Shown here: one piece after another, positions 5,346 to 5,759 of the stretch
How the letters are laid out: the number at the start of each line of letters is the position of its first letter
Position numbering within the stretch: position 1 is the stretch's first letter
From: Chloroflexota bacterium
Lineage (GTDB): Bacteria > Chloroflexota > Dehalococcoidia > Lucifugimonadales > UBA3495
DNA: 5,759 bases
Direction of reading: 5' to 3'
Assembly: GCA_028874675.1 (NCBI GenBank)
Contig: JAPPJA010000072.1
Coordinates: 1-5,759 of the forward strand
Notes under the pieces: model-generated
Seen by the model: only the letters and a program-made list of their open reading frames with translations
Database searches by the model: none
What the model was told of the DNA's origin: nothing
Position numbers and translations under genes: made by a program

Positions 5346-5637
5346 ACTCTGCAGGCGTGGGTGGCGGAGTAGGCGGATAGAAAACCGCCGCCCCTTCCCC
5401 ATCGTGGCGGTGGAAGTACAGGGCTTCCATCATGCGTTGCGTACTCGTCCTAATTTCCTGGCGCATCTCATCACGCAGGGCGTTGCTGTCTGCGCGCATT
5501 TCCTCGCGTAACTGCTGCATGGCCTGGTTCATATCCCGCCGGAGCGTGCGGATTTCAGACATAACCCAGTAGAAAGCTCCGGCGCCCAATAGCAGCATTG
5601 TACCCACTGCGCCAATGAATACTTCGAAAGTTAGCAT
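5344..5637 (-). CDS. Small membrane-anchored coiled-coil protein
   Basis: The gene encodes 97 residues and I do not recognise its family. One hydrophobic segment (about 4-26, FEVFIGAVGTMLLLGAGAFY) is followed by a charged helix (28-72) and a Pro-rich tail (PPTPPPTPAE). The helix contains three 11-residue repeats starting at Leu32, Leu43 and Leu54 (LRRDM, LREEM, LRDEM). This hendecad pattern is typical of long, straight coiled coils. The protein is probably an inner-membrane anchor with a cytoplasmic oligomerising helix. The ATG at 5637 has GGAG (5644-5647) 6 bases upstream; the longer frame to 5712 lacks hydrophobic or conserved character and runs into low-complexity sequence. It stops 10 bases before the DUF4268 gene, whose ribosome site overlaps its stop, so the two are probably co-translated. 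Whether the pair acts together is unknown. Confidence 0.72.
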   Translation of the reverse strand: MLTFEVFIGAVGTMLLLGAGAFYWVMSEIRTLRRDMNQAMQQLREEMRADSNALRDEMRQEIRTSTQRMMEALYFHRHDGEGAAVFYPPTPPPTPAE

Positions 5638-5759
5638 TAGGCTCTCCACTAATGGGTTGCGTTGGGCCGCCCGCGGGGGCCGATATGACACGGGCCCGCC
5701 CACCCCCCCCAAAACCGCCCCGGGGGTATTTGTGGAGGAGGGCGCTTAACCGGGGGGGG
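5638..5759. other. Low-complexity right edge, no gene seen
   Basis: Runs of C and G (for example near 5702-5709 and the final eight G) dominate this stretch. No promoter for the minus cluster could be identified. The homopolymers look like a contig end, where base calls may be unreliable. Confidence 0.5.

Noticed and set aside
5334..5402. Longer N-terminus of the DUF4268 protein from the ATG at 5402
   Set aside because: It would overlap the coiled-coil gene by about 59 bases, while the ATG at 5333 has a properly spaced GAAGGG.

Overview
The window is bacterial DNA of mostly high GC with tightly packed genes. It holds eight genes, of which the first is cut by the left edge. The right end may be a contig edge, because it runs into long G and C homopolymers. 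No rRNA, tRNA, CRISPR array or transposase is visible. The gene style (GGT-like acylase, catabolic SDR, UGSC-type protein, dispersed CCACGAAT intergenic repeats) would fit an uncultured environmental lineage such as Chloroflexota/SAR202. That placement is an impression from protein style and cannot be proven from this window.

Layout: the left part carries the C-terminal half of a gamma-glutamyltransferase-like Ntn-hydrolase (+, 1-819), which converges on a short-chain dehydrogenase (-, 911-1660). A near-palindromic repeat fills the gap between them. The SDR diverges from a + strand pair: a four-helix CopD-like membrane protein (1843-2325) and a 60-aa Trm112-like zinc-ribbon protein (TTG start, 2358-2540). 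The divergent gap has a good sigma-70-like promoter facing each way. A second inverted repeat (2606-2684) separates this pair from a convergent minus-strand cluster.

The minus cluster, read from right to left, has four genes: a 97-aa membrane-anchored coiled-coil protein (5344-5637), a DUF4268/PD-(D/E)XK-like protein (4362-5333), a 353-aa soluble protein of unknown function (3300-4361), and a UGSC-family protein (2698-3228). The spacings are 10, 0 and 71 nt. The UGSC gene is the main find. An in-frame TGA at 2941-2943 sits exactly where the family motif Sec-Gly-Ser-Cys belongs. Coding sequence continues for 80 codons beyond it, and a compact hairpin suited to a bacterial SECIS follows about 20 nt downstream. 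Conventional gene calling would split or truncate it. The upstream DUF4268 gene is clearly lower in GC than its neighbours and looks like a later arrival. The 353-aa protein and the UGSC selenoprotein form a plausible functional pair, possibly a redox enzyme, but substrate and reaction are unknown.
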